Below are positions 25,612-34,429 of a stretch of DNA of 64,000 bases, piece by piece. A program made the position numbers and the translations under genes. This stretch comes from Halioglobus sp. (lineage in GTDB: Bacteria; Pseudomonadota; Gammaproteobacteria; Pseudomonadales; Halieaceae), in contig JAQWNG010000043.1 in assembly GCA_029246385.1 (NCBI GenBank), positions 1-64,000 of the forward strand, written 5' to 3'. Every line of letters begins with the position of its first letter. Position 1 is the stretch's first letter. The notes beneath the pieces were generated by a model. It saw only the letters and a program-made list of their open reading frames with translations. It ran no database searches and had not been told where the DNA came from.

Positions 25612-25993
25612 GTCGACCTTACGCCGTCTGCAATGCGCTGAATATTCACCTGAGTAAGCATAAGGCTCCGCTACTGAAAAATCTACGGCAGGCGGAGGCT
25701 TTTACGTTCTTGGTCAGCGTCCGAGCCCTGATCTGGGATAGTCAGAGAATTAACATGCAGCGCAAGCAAAGCGGGTGTTTTTGGCGCTACCGTAGCTGAC
25801 TTAATTCGGGCGAGGATTTCGATGTTATCGTCGCATTCGACATCACCGAGGCCAAACACTGCAAATAGTCCACCCCACTGCTATACTCATCACTTGAGAC
25901 GAAAAGCGGGGCTTATCCCAAACGATGATGTCATCCAATGGTAGTCGAGCATCCTAAGCTTATGCCATCCGACCTAAATGGAGTATTTTGTAA
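25612..25993. other. divergent intergenic region with a possible decayed minus-strand gene
   Basis: Between the YiiX-like gene and the DUF3089 lipoprotein gene. Most of it is occupied by a minus-strand frame of protein-like composition at about 25683-25952, annotated separately. No promoter could be placed with confidence. Confidence 0.35.
25683..25952 (-). pseudogene. possible remnant of an unidentified gene
   Basis: Reading the minus strand, one frame gives DARLPLDDIIVWDKPRF and continues to QVMSIAVGW at about 25880. After a shift the next frame gives GLFAVFGLGDVECDDNIEI and runs to a TAG at 25683-25685. Both pieces look like protein rather than random codons and abut in the same direction, as in a frameshifted gene end. 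There is no start or ribosome site, and I do not recognise the family. Chance is a real alternative. Confidence 0.25.
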
Positions 25994-27097
25994 GTGATAA
26001 CTGTGAATCGAAAGCTTTTCTACGGTGCCATATTGAGTGCGTTATTTCTTCTCGTCAGCGCTTGCAGTGGTGACAATGATTCGTTTGATGTAGCGACTTC
26101 AGGGCCTTATGCAGACGAGGCCCTGTGGCTATGTAAGCCCGGTATTGCTTCTGACAGATGTCTTGAACTGGATCAGACAATTACATACGTCTATGAAGAC
26201 GGGAACACCGCGGTCTTTGAGCATGAACCAGTCGTTGATGCTCCGTTTGATTGTTTCTATGTCTACCCAACGGTCGACAGTAGGGAAGAGCCCGGTAATA
26301 TGCTGGACCTTTCTGACGATACCTTGCTGCTGCGCCCGTTGTACAATCAAGCCGCCCGTTTTACGCAACTGTGCGATGTATATGCGCCGAAGTATCGGCA
26401 AATGACGATTGGAACGTATGCGTTAGAGAGCCCCTTCGACAGTGAGTATTTTCAACTTGGTTATGCGGATGTAGAAGAGGCCTTTAACCAATATCTGTTG
26501 GAGAATTCAGGGCGCAAGTTTGTGCTCATGGGACACTCGCAGGGCTCTCATGTCCTACTGCGGCTTCTTGAAAACCGTATTGACAATGATGAAGTACTTA
26601 GGGCTAGGATGATCTCCGCGCTGATGATTGGGCCTACAGGCCGACTGAAGGTTCCAGCGGGCGAGGTTTCAGGCGGTACGTTGGCCAACATTCCTCTGTG
26701 TCAATATGCAGCGGATACGGGGTGCATAGTGGCCTATGATAGTATCGCTGCGGCAGATGCAATGAGGCCAGCAGTGCCGCAACCACGCCCGTGCGTGGAT
26801 CCAAGCGAATTGGGTGGGGAGCCAGGGATCGCCGCCATTACCATTTATAATAGTGACGAAGGGATCCCTTTTCCGGAGGGCGTAGAAACCGACTGGATTG
26901 GCTATCTTGGTCTATACTCCGGATCATGTGAACCTGACGGTTTTTTAGGGATTGGCGTCGCGCCGGGACGGACAACGGTTTATACGCCCGCACTGATTCA
27001 AACGTTTTTTGGCGGACGCTCTTTGCATCTAGCAGATTACAATTTTGGCATAGGTGATCTGCTGAGAATCGTAAAAATGCAGGCAGCCAACTTCTAA
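25994..27097 (+). CDS. DUF3089 alpha/beta-hydrolase lipoprotein (lipase-like)
   Basis: This 367-residue lipoprotein has lipobox LVSAC (~24) and a DUF3089 domain. APFDCFYVYPTVD (~90), the Q/N-rich RPLYNQAARFTQLCDVYAPKYRQ, and the nucleophile elbow GHSQGSHVL (~185) are characteristic of this esterase/lipase-like family; a C-terminal SLHLADYNF likely supplies the His and Asp region. It should sit in the outer membrane or periplasm and hydrolyse ester bonds. GTG at 25994 has GGAG ten bases upstream; a second GTG at 26003 is an alternative start. It is convergent with the luciferase-like gene. Confidence 0.85.
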   Translation: MITVNRKLFYGAILSALFLLVSACSGDNDSFDVATSGPYADEALWLCKPGIASDRCLELDQTITYVYEDGNTAVFEHEPVVDAPFDCFYVYPTVDSREEPGNMLDLSDDTLLLRPLYNQAARFTQLCDVYAPKYRQMTIGTYALESPFDSEYFQLGYADVEEAFNQYLLENSGRKFVLMGHSQGSHVLLRLLENRIDNDEVLRARMISALMIGPTGRLKVPAGEVSGGTLANIPLCQYAADTGCIVAYDSIAAADAMRPAVPQPRPCVDPSELGGEPGIAAITIYNSDEGIPFPEGVETDWIGYLGLYSGSCEPDGFLGIGVAPGRTTVYTPALIQTFFGGRSLHLADYNFGIGDLLRIVKMQAANF

Positions 27098-27126
27098 GCG
27101 TTTAACGCGTTAGTCATGTCGGCTTA

Positions 27127-28104
27127 TCATCGTAGGTACGGAAGCACCTGACGTTCAAACAAGCGCAGCATCTCCCATGCTCGCTCGGGCGCGATGCCTG
27201 CTAGAAGCGGGTTGAGATAAACTACGGTATCTGCTCCCAATTCATTGAACAGCGCCAGAGACTGTTCAGGCGTGAGAACGCTATACGACCGACTTTTTTT
27301 AACCGCCTCTGCCGTGATGCCGCCCGCATAGGGCCCTGCAGCTTTGCCAAAGGCTTCGACTGTCCAGTCGCTGTAAGACTTCAGCAGGTAACATACGTGG
27401 GGATAGATCCACTCCCAATCCTTGTCTGGTTTTTCCGAAATCCACAGAAATATAGGACCCTGGGCGGGGTAGGGGCCCGGGTCAGCCTTGCCCACCGTAA
27501 TGCACTCATCCCTATACGGTGGCCAGAGGCGGGCGTCCAACGGCGGGAACCAGTCATCAGCGATATGAGCGGCGCGACGGGCGGCCGCTGGCGAACTGCC
27601 CCCCAGTAATATAGGCGGGGGGGCCGGCTCTGGCGCCGGTGTGATATGGCAACGTCGTCCCTGCCATTCGAAGGGTTCGCCAGTCCATGCCAGCCTGAGA
27701 AAGTTGCAGGTCTCCCCCATGAATCTCCAGCGGTCTTTGAGGTCGCGGCCAAACGTTTCGAACTCACTAGGCCGGTAACCGGCCCCAATTCCTAGCAGCA
27801 GGCGGCCGTTAGAGATCGTCTGAGTAACTGCCGCGTCCTCGGCTAATTTGGGTAAATCGTATAACGGAGCAAGCAGAACAGATGTGCGTATTTGTAGCCT
27901 CCGCGTGCGCGCAGCCATGGCGCTAGCCAAGATCAGTGGTGACGGGTTATAACCATCTTCGCTACCGTGGTGCTCGCCCAGTCCTACGAGGTCAAAATCG
28001 AGATCATCGGCCCAGGCAACCTGATCTAGCGCGGCGTCATACAAGCGGTTGCGCGACGCACCAAAGTCAGGTGTGCGCATATCGTAAGTTAGGCACAGCT
28101 GCAT
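27127..28104 (-). CDS. LLM-class flavin- or F420-dependent oxidoreductase
   Basis: This 325-residue luciferase-like monooxygenase has MQLCLTYDMRTP at the start, DFDLVGLGEHHGSEDGYNPSPLILASAMAA (segments ~35-65) and NGRLLLGIGAGYRPSEFETFG (~95-115). PPILLGGSSPAAARRAAHIADDWFPP is the cofactor region typical of the F420/FMN glucose-6-phosphate dehydrogenase-like branch. It is a different subgroup from the gene at 7339-8322. In lipid-degrading bacteria these enzymes are common accessory monooxygenases; the substrate is unknown. AAGGATAG precedes the ATG. It is divergent from the second TauD-family gene. Confidence 0.85.
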   Translation of the reverse strand: MQLCLTYDMRTPDFGASRNRLYDAALDQVAWADDLDFDLVGLGEHHGSEDGYNPSPLILASAMAARTRRLQIRTSVLLAPLYDLPKLAEDAAVTQTISNGRLLLGIGAGYRPSEFETFGRDLKDRWRFMGETCNFLRLAWTGEPFEWQGRRCHITPAPEPAPPPILLGGSSPAAARRAAHIADDWFPPLDARLWPPYRDECITVGKADPGPYPAQGPIFLWISEKPDKDWEWIYPHVCYLLKSYSDWTVEAFGKAAGPYAGGITAEAVKKSRSYSVLTPEQSLALFNELGADTVVYLNPLLAGIAPERAWEMLRLFERQVLPYLR

Positions 28105-28375
28105 GATGTCTATCCTTTTTTGCTTAGGTTATCATCCTTCGGCCCATAGAATAACGAAAAAGCGAGACAAGTTCAGTGCGCCGTTGTAGTTGATCTCAAA
28201 AAGGAGTACCCAAAATATTCAAACGCCGCAGGACTGTCCCTGTATCGTAAAAGGGCTGATACTGGACATTGAAGGACGATTTCCTGTCCGCGATTGCGGT
28301 CAATGATTGCCCCCTTGTCCTATTCAAACTCTATCTTTTTATACTATGATTTGTATGGCCGATTTGAGATAAAAA

Positions 28376-29200
28376 ATGTTTACAGTAAAACCCATTGCCA
28401 ATGCGCTCGGTGCAGAGCTTGACGGCGTCGATCTGTGTAAAGATGTGCCTAGTGAGGTCTATCGAGAAATTCGTCGCTTGCTAGTAAAGCATCAGGTTAT
28501 TTTTTTTCGCGATCAAAATATTAGTCCGGCGCAACACAAGGCCCTCGCGGAGTCCTTTGGGCCACTGCAGACGCATCCCGCCTATGACACTATCGCCGGC
28601 TTTCCAGAGATCACAGTTTTGGAAAGTACTGTGGAAAAACCGAGTAAGATTGAGCTGTGGCACAGTGATATGACGTTTCGCAAACATCCGCCATTAGGCT
28701 CTGTATTGCGCTCTAAAATTTGTCCTCCTAAAGGTGGAGATACGCTTTGGGCGAGTATGACAGCTGCTTATGATGGTTTATCAAACCCCATGCAGGAATT
28801 TTTAAGCCGCTTGACAGCGGAGCATGATTTTAGCTTCGGTTTCAAAGAGAGCTTAGCAGAATCCGGTGGCAGAGAAAGATTGGCGCAAGCAGTTACTGAT
28901 AATCCTCCGGTAACGCACCCTGTTGTTCAGATTCATCCTGAAAGCGGTAAAAAGGTCGTGTTTGTTAATCCCCTGTTTACCACGAAAATAATAGAACTGG
29001 AGGACGATGAGAGCCATGCCTTGTTACGCTTTCTCTTTAAGCATGTCACGATGCCTGAGTATATTTGTCGTTTCCACTGGCAACCTGACTCCATAGCAAT
29101 ATGGGACAACCGCAGTACCCAGCACAAGCCGATTAACGATTACTTTCCTGCGCACAGACGTTTGGAACGCATTGCGATTGATGGTGATCGACCCTACTAG
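28376..29200 (+). CDS. TauD-family Fe(II)/2-oxoglutarate dioxygenase (taurine/alkylsulfatase-like)
   Basis: This 274-residue enzyme matches the TauD/AtsK core more closely than the gene at 9972-10895. FFRDQNISPAQHKALAESFG is N-terminal, the H-x-D is in ELWHSDMTF (~95), a Thr follows in GGDTLWASM, the distal His is in STQHKPINDY (~250), and the 2-oxoglutarate Arg is in RRLERIAIDGDRPY. TauD-like enzymes release sulfite from taurine, and AtsK-like enzymes cleave alkyl sulfates; either fits a window that also has a sulfatase. Only 47 bp separate it from the AGCS transporter gene, so co-transcription and a shared amine substrate are possible. Confidence 0.88.
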   Translation: MFTVKPIANALGAELDGVDLCKDVPSEVYREIRRLLVKHQVIFFRDQNISPAQHKALAESFGPLQTHPAYDTIAGFPEITVLESTVEKPSKIELWHSDMTFRKHPPLGSVLRSKICPPKGGDTLWASMTAAYDGLSNPMQEFLSRLTAEHDFSFGFKESLAESGGRERLAQAVTDNPPVTHPVVQIHPESGKKVVFVNPLFTTKIIELEDDESHALLRFLFKHVTMPEYICRFHWQPDSIAIWDNRSTQHKPINDYFPAHRRLERIAIDGDRPY

Positions 29201-29247
29201 GGAGCCCTCATCACATGAAGTGATCAAAAATATCCACTGAGAAAGTT

Positions 29248-30822
29248 ATGGAGTATCCTATTCAGCCTATTCGAGTCCCTGCTATCTGTAGCTATTTACT
29301 CGCGGTATTACTGTTACCACTAAGTCTGTCGGTTTCTGCTGCCGGAATTGATGCCAGTATCAATGAAGCAATGGCCCCGATTACAGACGCGGTTGCCGGC
29401 TTCATCTTTTATGAGGTGAGAATCTTTGGTGGTCAGCTACCACTGATAATTCTTTGGCTAATATCGGCAGCGATTTTTTTCACCTTTTACTTCGGCTTTA
29501 TAAATTTGCGTGGTTTTAAGCACGCGTTCCAACTATTGCGTGGCGATTACGCTAAGCCCGGTGATCATGGTGAAGTGTCGCATTTTCAGGCGTTGGCTAC
29601 TGCTGTCTCTGGCACAGTAGGTATCGGGAATATCAGCAGCGTGGCGATTGTGATAAGTGTCGGCGGTCCGGGCGCAACCTTCTGGTTGATGATAGCTGGA
29701 TTCTTTGGTATGTCGACGAAATTCGCGGAATGCGTGGCGGGGGTGAAATACCGAAAGATCAACTCTGACGGAAGCGTCTCTGGTGGCCCGATGTACTATT
29801 TAAGGGAAGGCTTAACAGAACGCAATCTTGGTTGGCTGGGCAAGCCGATGGCTTTGTTCTATGCAATTTCCATCGTCATTGGCTGCCTCGGTATCGGCAA
29901 TATGTTCCAGTCTAATCAGGCGTTCCAGCAATTTGTCGTAGTAACTGGGGGCGCCGATAGTTTTTTCCAAGACAAGGGCTGGTTATTTGGTGTAGCTCTG
30001 GCGGTTACAGTCGGCATTGTCATCATAGGCGGGATTAAGAGTATTGCCAGTGTCGTGAGTAAGCTGGTTCCTTTCATGGCATTGGCGTATATCGCTGGTG
30101 CTTTGTTGGTGATTGCTCTAAACGCCGAAAAATTGCCCTGGGCCATCTCTGCCATTGTTACAGAAGCCTTCAATCCGACCGCCATTGGGGGTGGTTTTTT
30201 AGGCATCATGATTATGGGGTTTCAGCGCGCTGCATTTTCTAACGAGGCGGGCATAGGCTCTGCGGCTATTGCCCACTCTGCAGTGCGCACGAGCGAACCG
30301 GTTACCGAAGGGTTTGTCGGCTTGATGGAGCCGTTTATCGACACCGTTGTAATTTGCACGCTGACCGCCCTTGTTATTATCACTACAGTGTATGAGCCGG
30401 GAGTAACTGCTAGTGGAATGCGGGGTATCGAATTGGCGTCTCAAGCATTCGGTAGTACCTTGAGCTGGTCTACAATTCCGCTGTCGTTTATCGCCGTCCT
30501 ATTTGCGTTTTCGACTATGTTGTCTTGGTCTTATTACGGGCTGAAAGGTTGGACCTATATTTTGGGAGAATCAAAAACAGCAGAAGTGGTATTTAAGTTA
30601 ATCTTTTGCTGTTTTGGCGCCTTGGGCTGCATGATTCAGCTGGACGCGGTTTTAAACTTTTCCGACGCATTGGTTTTTGTAATCGCGTTGCCGAATATTT
30701 TGGGCCTGTATATTTTAGCTCCGGTTATCAAGCGCGAATTGAAGAGTTATCAAGCTAGACTGAGAACCGGCGAAATCCGGAATCTGCGAAAGAGAAAGCG
30801 TTTGAATATCGACATTATGTAA
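29248..30822 (+). CDS. AGCS-family sodium:alanine/glycine symporter
   Basis: This is a 524-residue inner-membrane transporter with about 10-11 helices. The family signature region is clear: HFQALATAVSGTVGIGNISSVA segments, GMSTKFAECVAGVKYR, GGPMYYLREGL, and AAFSNEAGIGSAAIAHSAV, which line the substrate path in alanine/glycine:cation symporters. The N-terminus has an extra hydrophobic segment ending SVSAAG, probably a signal-like first helix. It imports small neutral amino acids, or possibly taurine-like compounds, with Na+, a common coupling in marine bacteria. It follows the TauD-family gene by 47 bp with GAGAAAG as ribosome site. Confidence 0.92.
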   Translation: MEYPIQPIRVPAICSYLLAVLLLPLSLSVSAAGIDASINEAMAPITDAVAGFIFYEVRIFGGQLPLIILWLISAAIFFTFYFGFINLRGFKHAFQLLRGDYAKPGDHGEVSHFQALATAVSGTVGIGNISSVAIVISVGGPGATFWLMIAGFFGMSTKFAECVAGVKYRKINSDGSVSGGPMYYLREGLTERNLGWLGKPMALFYAISIVIGCLGIGNMFQSNQAFQQFVVVTGGADSFFQDKGWLFGVALAVTVGIVIIGGIKSIASVVSKLVPFMALAYIAGALLVIALNAEKLPWAISAIVTEAFNPTAIGGGFLGIMIMGFQRAAFSNEAGIGSAAIAHSAVRTSEPVTEGFVGLMEPFIDTVVICTLTALVIITTVYEPGVTASGMRGIELASQAFGSTLSWSTIPLSFIAVLFAFSTMLSWSYYGLKGWTYILGESKTAEVVFKLIFCCFGALGCMIQLDAVLNFSDALVFVIALPNILGLYILAPVIKRELKSYQARLRTGEIRNLRKRKRLNIDIM

Positions 30823-30841
30823 GCACTTCGGCCGCAGTGCT
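30822..30841. terminator. short hairpin between convergent genes
   Basis: AGCACT and AGTGCT form a 6-bp stem with an 8-nt GC-rich loop exactly between the AGCS gene and the convergent SDR gene. There is no T-run, so its role as a terminator is doubtful. Confidence 0.25.
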
Positions 30842-30854
30842 CGCAGGCCACTGG

Positions 30855-31631
30855 TTAGCGGCAGGTATAGCCCCCGTCGATCACCAGCTCAGATCCTGTC
30901 ATATACTTTGACTCATCTGAAGCCAAAAACAGACAGCCGTTGGCGATGTCCAATGGCTCCCCCATGGTTTTTAACGGTATCTCCCGCATTAGATTGGCGT
31001 GCATCTCTGCGCCAGCGTCTGGGGAGAGGCTGCCAATCCCCTCGGTGACCATCGGTGTAAGAATATAACCTGGATGTACTGTGTTTACGCGGATGTTGTA
31101 GTTTTCTTGAGCACAGTGCAGAGCAGCTGACTTAGTGAAAATACGCACGCCCCCTTTGCTGGCGTTGTAGGCGGCAGTCAGTGCCTCGCCAATGATACCC
31201 TCAATGGAAGAAATATTGATGATGGAGCCGCCAGTGGCTTTCATTGCCGCTACGCCGGCACGAGTGCCCATAAAGACCGCCTCCAAGTTGACGGCCTGAG
31301 TTTTGCGCCAATCAGAGAGACTGGTACTTTCTACCGTGCCCGTGATAACAATGCCGGCATTGTTGACAAGAATGTCGAGGCGCCCTTTGACGTCAATAAT
31401 TTCCTGCATTAACACATTCCAGTCAGACTCATCGGTAACATCTTGGCGTCGGGCTGTGGCTCTGCCGCCGGCGGCACTAATGGTTGCGGCGACGCTTGCG
31501 ACACGCTCGAAGTCAGCGTCTGTGAGAAAGACATGGGCACCTTCTTCAGCAAACCGAGTGGCTGTGGCAGCCCCAATGCCACTGCCAGCGCCCGTTACCA
31601 ACGCCACTTTATGTTGCAGTCTAGGATTCAT
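30855..31631 (-). CDS. short-chain dehydrogenase/reductase (SDR)
   Basis: This 258-residue classical SDR has TGAGSGIGAATATRF (~14-28), acidic LTDADFE after beta2 for NAD, DILVNNAGIV (~92), catalytic Ser in NISSIEGI and Tyr/Lys in AAYNASKGGV, and the C-terminal KYMTGSELVIDGGYTCR. It resembles 3-alpha/20-beta-hydroxysteroid and cyclohexanol dehydrogenases, common annotations in this group, but the substrate is not fixed by sequence. It lies 20 bp after the thioesterase gene on the same strand, with GGAG before the ATG, so the two are likely an operon. Confidence 0.9.
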   Translation of the reverse strand: MNPRLQHKVALVTGAGSGIGAATATRFAEEGAHVFLTDADFERVASVAATISAAGGRATARRQDVTDESDWNVLMQEIIDVKGRLDILVNNAGIVITGTVESTSLSDWRKTQAVNLEAVFMGTRAGVAAMKATGGSIINISSIEGIIGEALTAAYNASKGGVRIFTKSAALHCAQENYNIRVNTVHPGYILTPMVTEGIGSLSPDAGAEMHANLMREIPLKTMGEPLDIANGCLFLASDESKYMTGSELVIDGGYTCR

Positions 31632-31651
31632 TGCAATCTCCAGTAAATCGG

Positions 31652-32131
31652 TTAGCGGCGAATGCCCAGTTTACGGCCGAAGCCAGCGGGCGCGCCAAGA
31701 TGTTCGCCTAGTTTAAGTTGTTCTTGAAAGCGCTGTAGTTGCTCTCCGGTGAAACTTGTACCACGCCGCGTCTCCATGTCTATATACATCGTTAGACACT
31801 CGTTCGTAGCTGCGATAAAGCCCTCGTCAGCATTGTACATAGTGTGATAGTAGTGCAGCCGCTTGCTGTCATAGTCTACTAGTTGAGTGGTAAAGCGCAG
31901 CGCATCCTCCGCGACGACTTCGTGAACAAAATCAATATTAGACCCAAGCGTAAATGTTGAGCAGTTAGTGTTTTTATAATGCACGATACCGATATCGAGA
32001 AACTCAAAATAAGCGTCGGTAGCAATATGGTCGAATGCCACCAGATAGTAACCCATATTCATGTGGCCGTTATAGTCGATCCACTCAGGCTTTACTGCCG
32101 CAGTACTGGAGAATAATAGCGTGTCTGACAT
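31652..32131 (-). CDS. hotdog-fold thioesterase (4HBT-like)
   Basis: This 159-residue hotdog-fold acyl-CoA thioesterase starts with VKPEWIDYNGHMNMGYYLVAFD, the signature of the carnitine-dehydrogenase-associated/4HBT thioesterases, with the Asp and the conserved NGHMN loop forming the active site. CLTMYIDMETRRG is the typical later strand. It hydrolyses acyl- or betainyl-CoA esters, and the preferred acyl chain is unknown. It is the first gene of a two-gene unit with the downstream SDR (20-bp gap). Confidence 0.85.
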   Translation of the reverse strand: MSDTLLFSSTAAVKPEWIDYNGHMNMGYYLVAFDHIATDAYFEFLDIGIVHYKNTNCSTFTLGSNIDFVHEVVAEDALRFTTQLVDYDSKRLHYYHTMYNADEGFIAATNECLTMYIDMETRRGTSFTGEQLQRFQEQLKLGEHLGAPAGFGRKLGIRR

Positions 32132-32609
32132 GGTTGCGGCCTGTGCTTAGATTTTGAAACTGGAGCGGTTAGAAAGTGTTATAAGAACTCACACATCATG
32201 CCGCACAATACCCTCAATAGTGTATCCGGCTTGTCGCGCTGGGCCAACGCTAAGGGGTATTTTTATTAGTTTCATATCTCGATAGATAGCTGCCGATGTG
32301 GCGACAGTAGAGCCTAATTTCTAGCGCCCATAGCGCAGCATGTCTGAGTAAGTAATAATACCGATTGATAATTATCTTGTAGTCTTTAAACTAAAGACTT
32401 ATGGTTACGTTTACTTTGCGTGATTGCATGCCACATTTATATGACTTGCAGACGTGACCTGTCGGGTATTGTGAGTTACGTGATGGTGGATATTAAAGAG
32501 GGTTGTGCCGGCGCAGAGAAACGTCGCGACGCGCTTGGGCCATCACCTGTGCTTGCCAGCACACACTGCGCCCACGCCTGCTAAATCACTTGCTGACAAG
32601 GTTTACCGT
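32132..32609. other. 478-bp intergenic region with a perfect palindrome
   Basis: No gene is supported; the plus-strand frame from 32505 is only an upstream extension of the SGNH-like gene without a signal peptide. The one clear element is the 19-bp palindrome at 32381-32399. Confidence 0.45.
32381..32399. promoter_or_regulatory. perfect 8-bp inverted repeat, candidate operator
   Basis: AGTCTTTA-AAC-TAAAGACT is a perfect palindrome with a 3-nt centre in the divergent region between the thioesterase gene and the SGNH-like gene. Arm length and spacing suit a dimeric TetR- or MarR-type regulator. No regulator gene is adjacent. Confidence 0.45.
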
Positions 32610-33572
32610 ATGCGTATCTGTAAGATTAAGTTTCTGACAGCGCTGATGACCATAGTAGTCATCGCTCTTAGCCTCACCGTCCATGCCTCTAAGGCAAAGG
32701 CCCAACAGCCTGTTGATGGCAAGAAGATGGTTTTGATGGGACATAGTTTCTTTAAGCCGTATGCCGAATTGATGCCTGAGTACACAGCTAATGCTGGAAT
32801 AGCAGGGCACTCGCAAACTGTTGTGTTTTCTGGTGGCGCCACGGGAACACCTGAAGCTCTCTGGAATAACGCGTCCAAGAAACTTGCGATCACTAATGCA
32901 TTAGATACGGGGGATGTTGATCTGCTTGGCATGACGTATCACCCTGATTACCCAGAGAATACTGGATACGTCAATTGGATTGCCTATGCGAAAGGCAGAA
33001 ATCCCTCTACACAATTCTTTATCTGCCTGCCTTGGATTCCACAGCCATCGAACTATACAGATGCAGTTTATTCAGCAATCTGGGAAGGGTTTAAGCCAAC
33101 TTGGTACACATTCATTGACGAACTCAGAATCCTATTTCCGTATACTGACATTTTCAGTATTCCTTGCGGGCAATCTGCGGTTGAACTGCGAGAACACTAC
33201 ACCGCTGGTGACCTTCCCGAGATAACCGCGATGCAGGGAGCAAAGGCGACATCAATATTCAGAGACAGTCTCGGACACCCCGGAGACCCCTTAATAGACC
33301 TTGGAATCTTAGTATGGTTGGGTAGTATCTACGGTGTTGACCTTACGAACTATCCTCACGGCCCAACATACAGTATTGATCTCAACCCGATCGCTCAAGG
33401 AATAATCGACGATCACGATGCTAACTACAACGCAGCGTACCTCACGGATAGTGACGCGGATGGCGTTGGAGACTCTATTGATAATTGCCTGCTAATAGCC
33501 AACCCTGATCAATCAGATGCCGATGGAGATGGCAGAGGAGACGCATGCCAGGAACTGCCACCTGGCTGTTAG
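32610..33572 (+). CDS. secreted SGNH-like protein with thrombospondin type 3 calcium-binding tail
   Basis: This 320-residue protein has a signal peptide (MRICKIKFLTAL..., cut near KAKA-QQ, ~31). MVLMGHSFFKPYA (~40) resembles block I of an SGNH/GDSL hydrolase with a candidate nucleophile Ser, and DSLGHPGDP (~220) could supply the Asp/His. The last ~40 residues carry DSDADGVGDSIDNC and DQSDADGDGRGDAC, two thrombospondin type 3 calcium repeats with flanking Cys. It is probably exported and calcium-stabilised; the hydrolase function is inferred. The start is the ATG after AAGG. A strong terminator follows. No partner genes are nearby. Confidence 0.6.
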   Translation: MRICKIKFLTALMTIVVIALSLTVHASKAKAQQPVDGKKMVLMGHSFFKPYAELMPEYTANAGIAGHSQTVVFSGGATGTPEALWNNASKKLAITNALDTGDVDLLGMTYHPDYPENTGYVNWIAYAKGRNPSTQFFICLPWIPQPSNYTDAVYSAIWEGFKPTWYTFIDELRILFPYTDIFSIPCGQSAVELREHYTAGDLPEITAMQGAKATSIFRDSLGHPGDPLIDLGILVWLGSIYGVDLTNYPHGPTYSIDLNPIAQGIIDDHDANYNAAYLTDSDADGVGDSIDNCLLIANPDQSDADGDGRGDACQELPPGC

Positions 33573-33588
33573 GACTTTTTGAAAAAGC

Positions 33589-33613
33589 CCGCTCCCATGG
33601 AGCGGTTTTTTTT
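33589..33613 (+). terminator. strong rho-independent terminator
   Basis: CCGCTCC-CAT-GGAGCGG forms a perfect 7-bp GC-rich stem followed by eight T residues, 17 bp beyond the SGNH-like gene. An upstream A-run allows use in the other direction too. Confidence 0.92.
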
Positions 33614-33803
33614 GCCGAAAAATTGATATGGCTGATGTCCGCTTTCCGCTACGATTATGTTGGCCATGAATTCTCAGCTTTCTGACGAACGACGTAGCGT
33701 CGAAAACCAACACCAGTTCGAGGTACCGACGATCGAATTTTTCAAGTAAGAACTACAGTAGTCAGTAGGAATTCTGACTTGTAGCCGATTACACATCATT
33801 AAT

Positions 33804-34345
33804 ATGCACAAAATGATGAGTACTTGCTCCTTCGCTATTCTAATTGACCCCGAAACCTATGCTAATGGAATGCCCTATGATGAACTAAAGCGAATTCGGG
33901 ATGATGGTCCGAAGCTCTATATGGAATACGATATCAGGGGAGTGCCCTACTGGCTTATTACTGTCCGCGGCGAAATCGACTATATCTCCAAAAATCCTAA
34001 GGTACTTTCCAGTGAGGCCCGTAGTGTTCTTGTAGAAGAATGGGCTGAAGAGGAAATGGTGACTAGTCATCGCAGCATGACAACCAATATGGACCCTCCG
34101 CGCCATCAACAGAATCGTCGTAAAGCACGCAGTTCCTTTAGCCCGTCTGCGGTCGATTCGTATGCGGGGAGTTTCCGAGCATACGCCAAGCGTATTATTG
34201 ATAAAGTCGCTAGCCGCGGTGAATGTCAGTTTGTGGAAGAGGTCGCGACCGAGCTACCTCTTTTGGCTATTTCTGAGTTGCGTGGGATCCCACCTGAAGA
34301 CCGCAAGGACTTCTTTCAGTGGACGAATACATAGGCGGTCAGCAG
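33804..34345 (+). pseudogene. truncated and frameshifted CYP125-like cytochrome P450
   Basis: The open frame (33804-34334) encodes about 176 residues matching only the N-terminal ~45% of a steroid-type P450 such as CYP125: DPETYANGMPYDELKRIRDDGP, the C-helix NMDPPRHQQNRRKARSSFSP, and FVEEVATELPLLAISELRGIP-EDRKDFFQWTNT. At that point the frame closes. Shifting one frame gives IGGQQ, the next expected residues, and then a TAA at 34346. The I-helix, E-x-x-R and haem-binding Cys are all absent, and the next gene's end begins 85 bp later, so the 3' half appears deleted. The product cannot bind haem. It probably once hydroxylated a sterol side chain or a similar chain end. Confidence 0.8.
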
Positions 34346-34429
34346 TAAAATGTTAGCGATAGCTTAGTAACTGTGTGGGACGCACGGTGGCGAATGTCTT
34401 TTAGCCGAGGGTGTTTTCGCAGTTCATTG

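Noticed and set aside
29248-30822. Sodium-pumping rhodopsin-linked or taurine-specific transporter
   Set aside because: The helices carry AGCS alanine/glycine symporter signatures; linkage to taurine is only suggested by the TauD neighbour and is not asserted.
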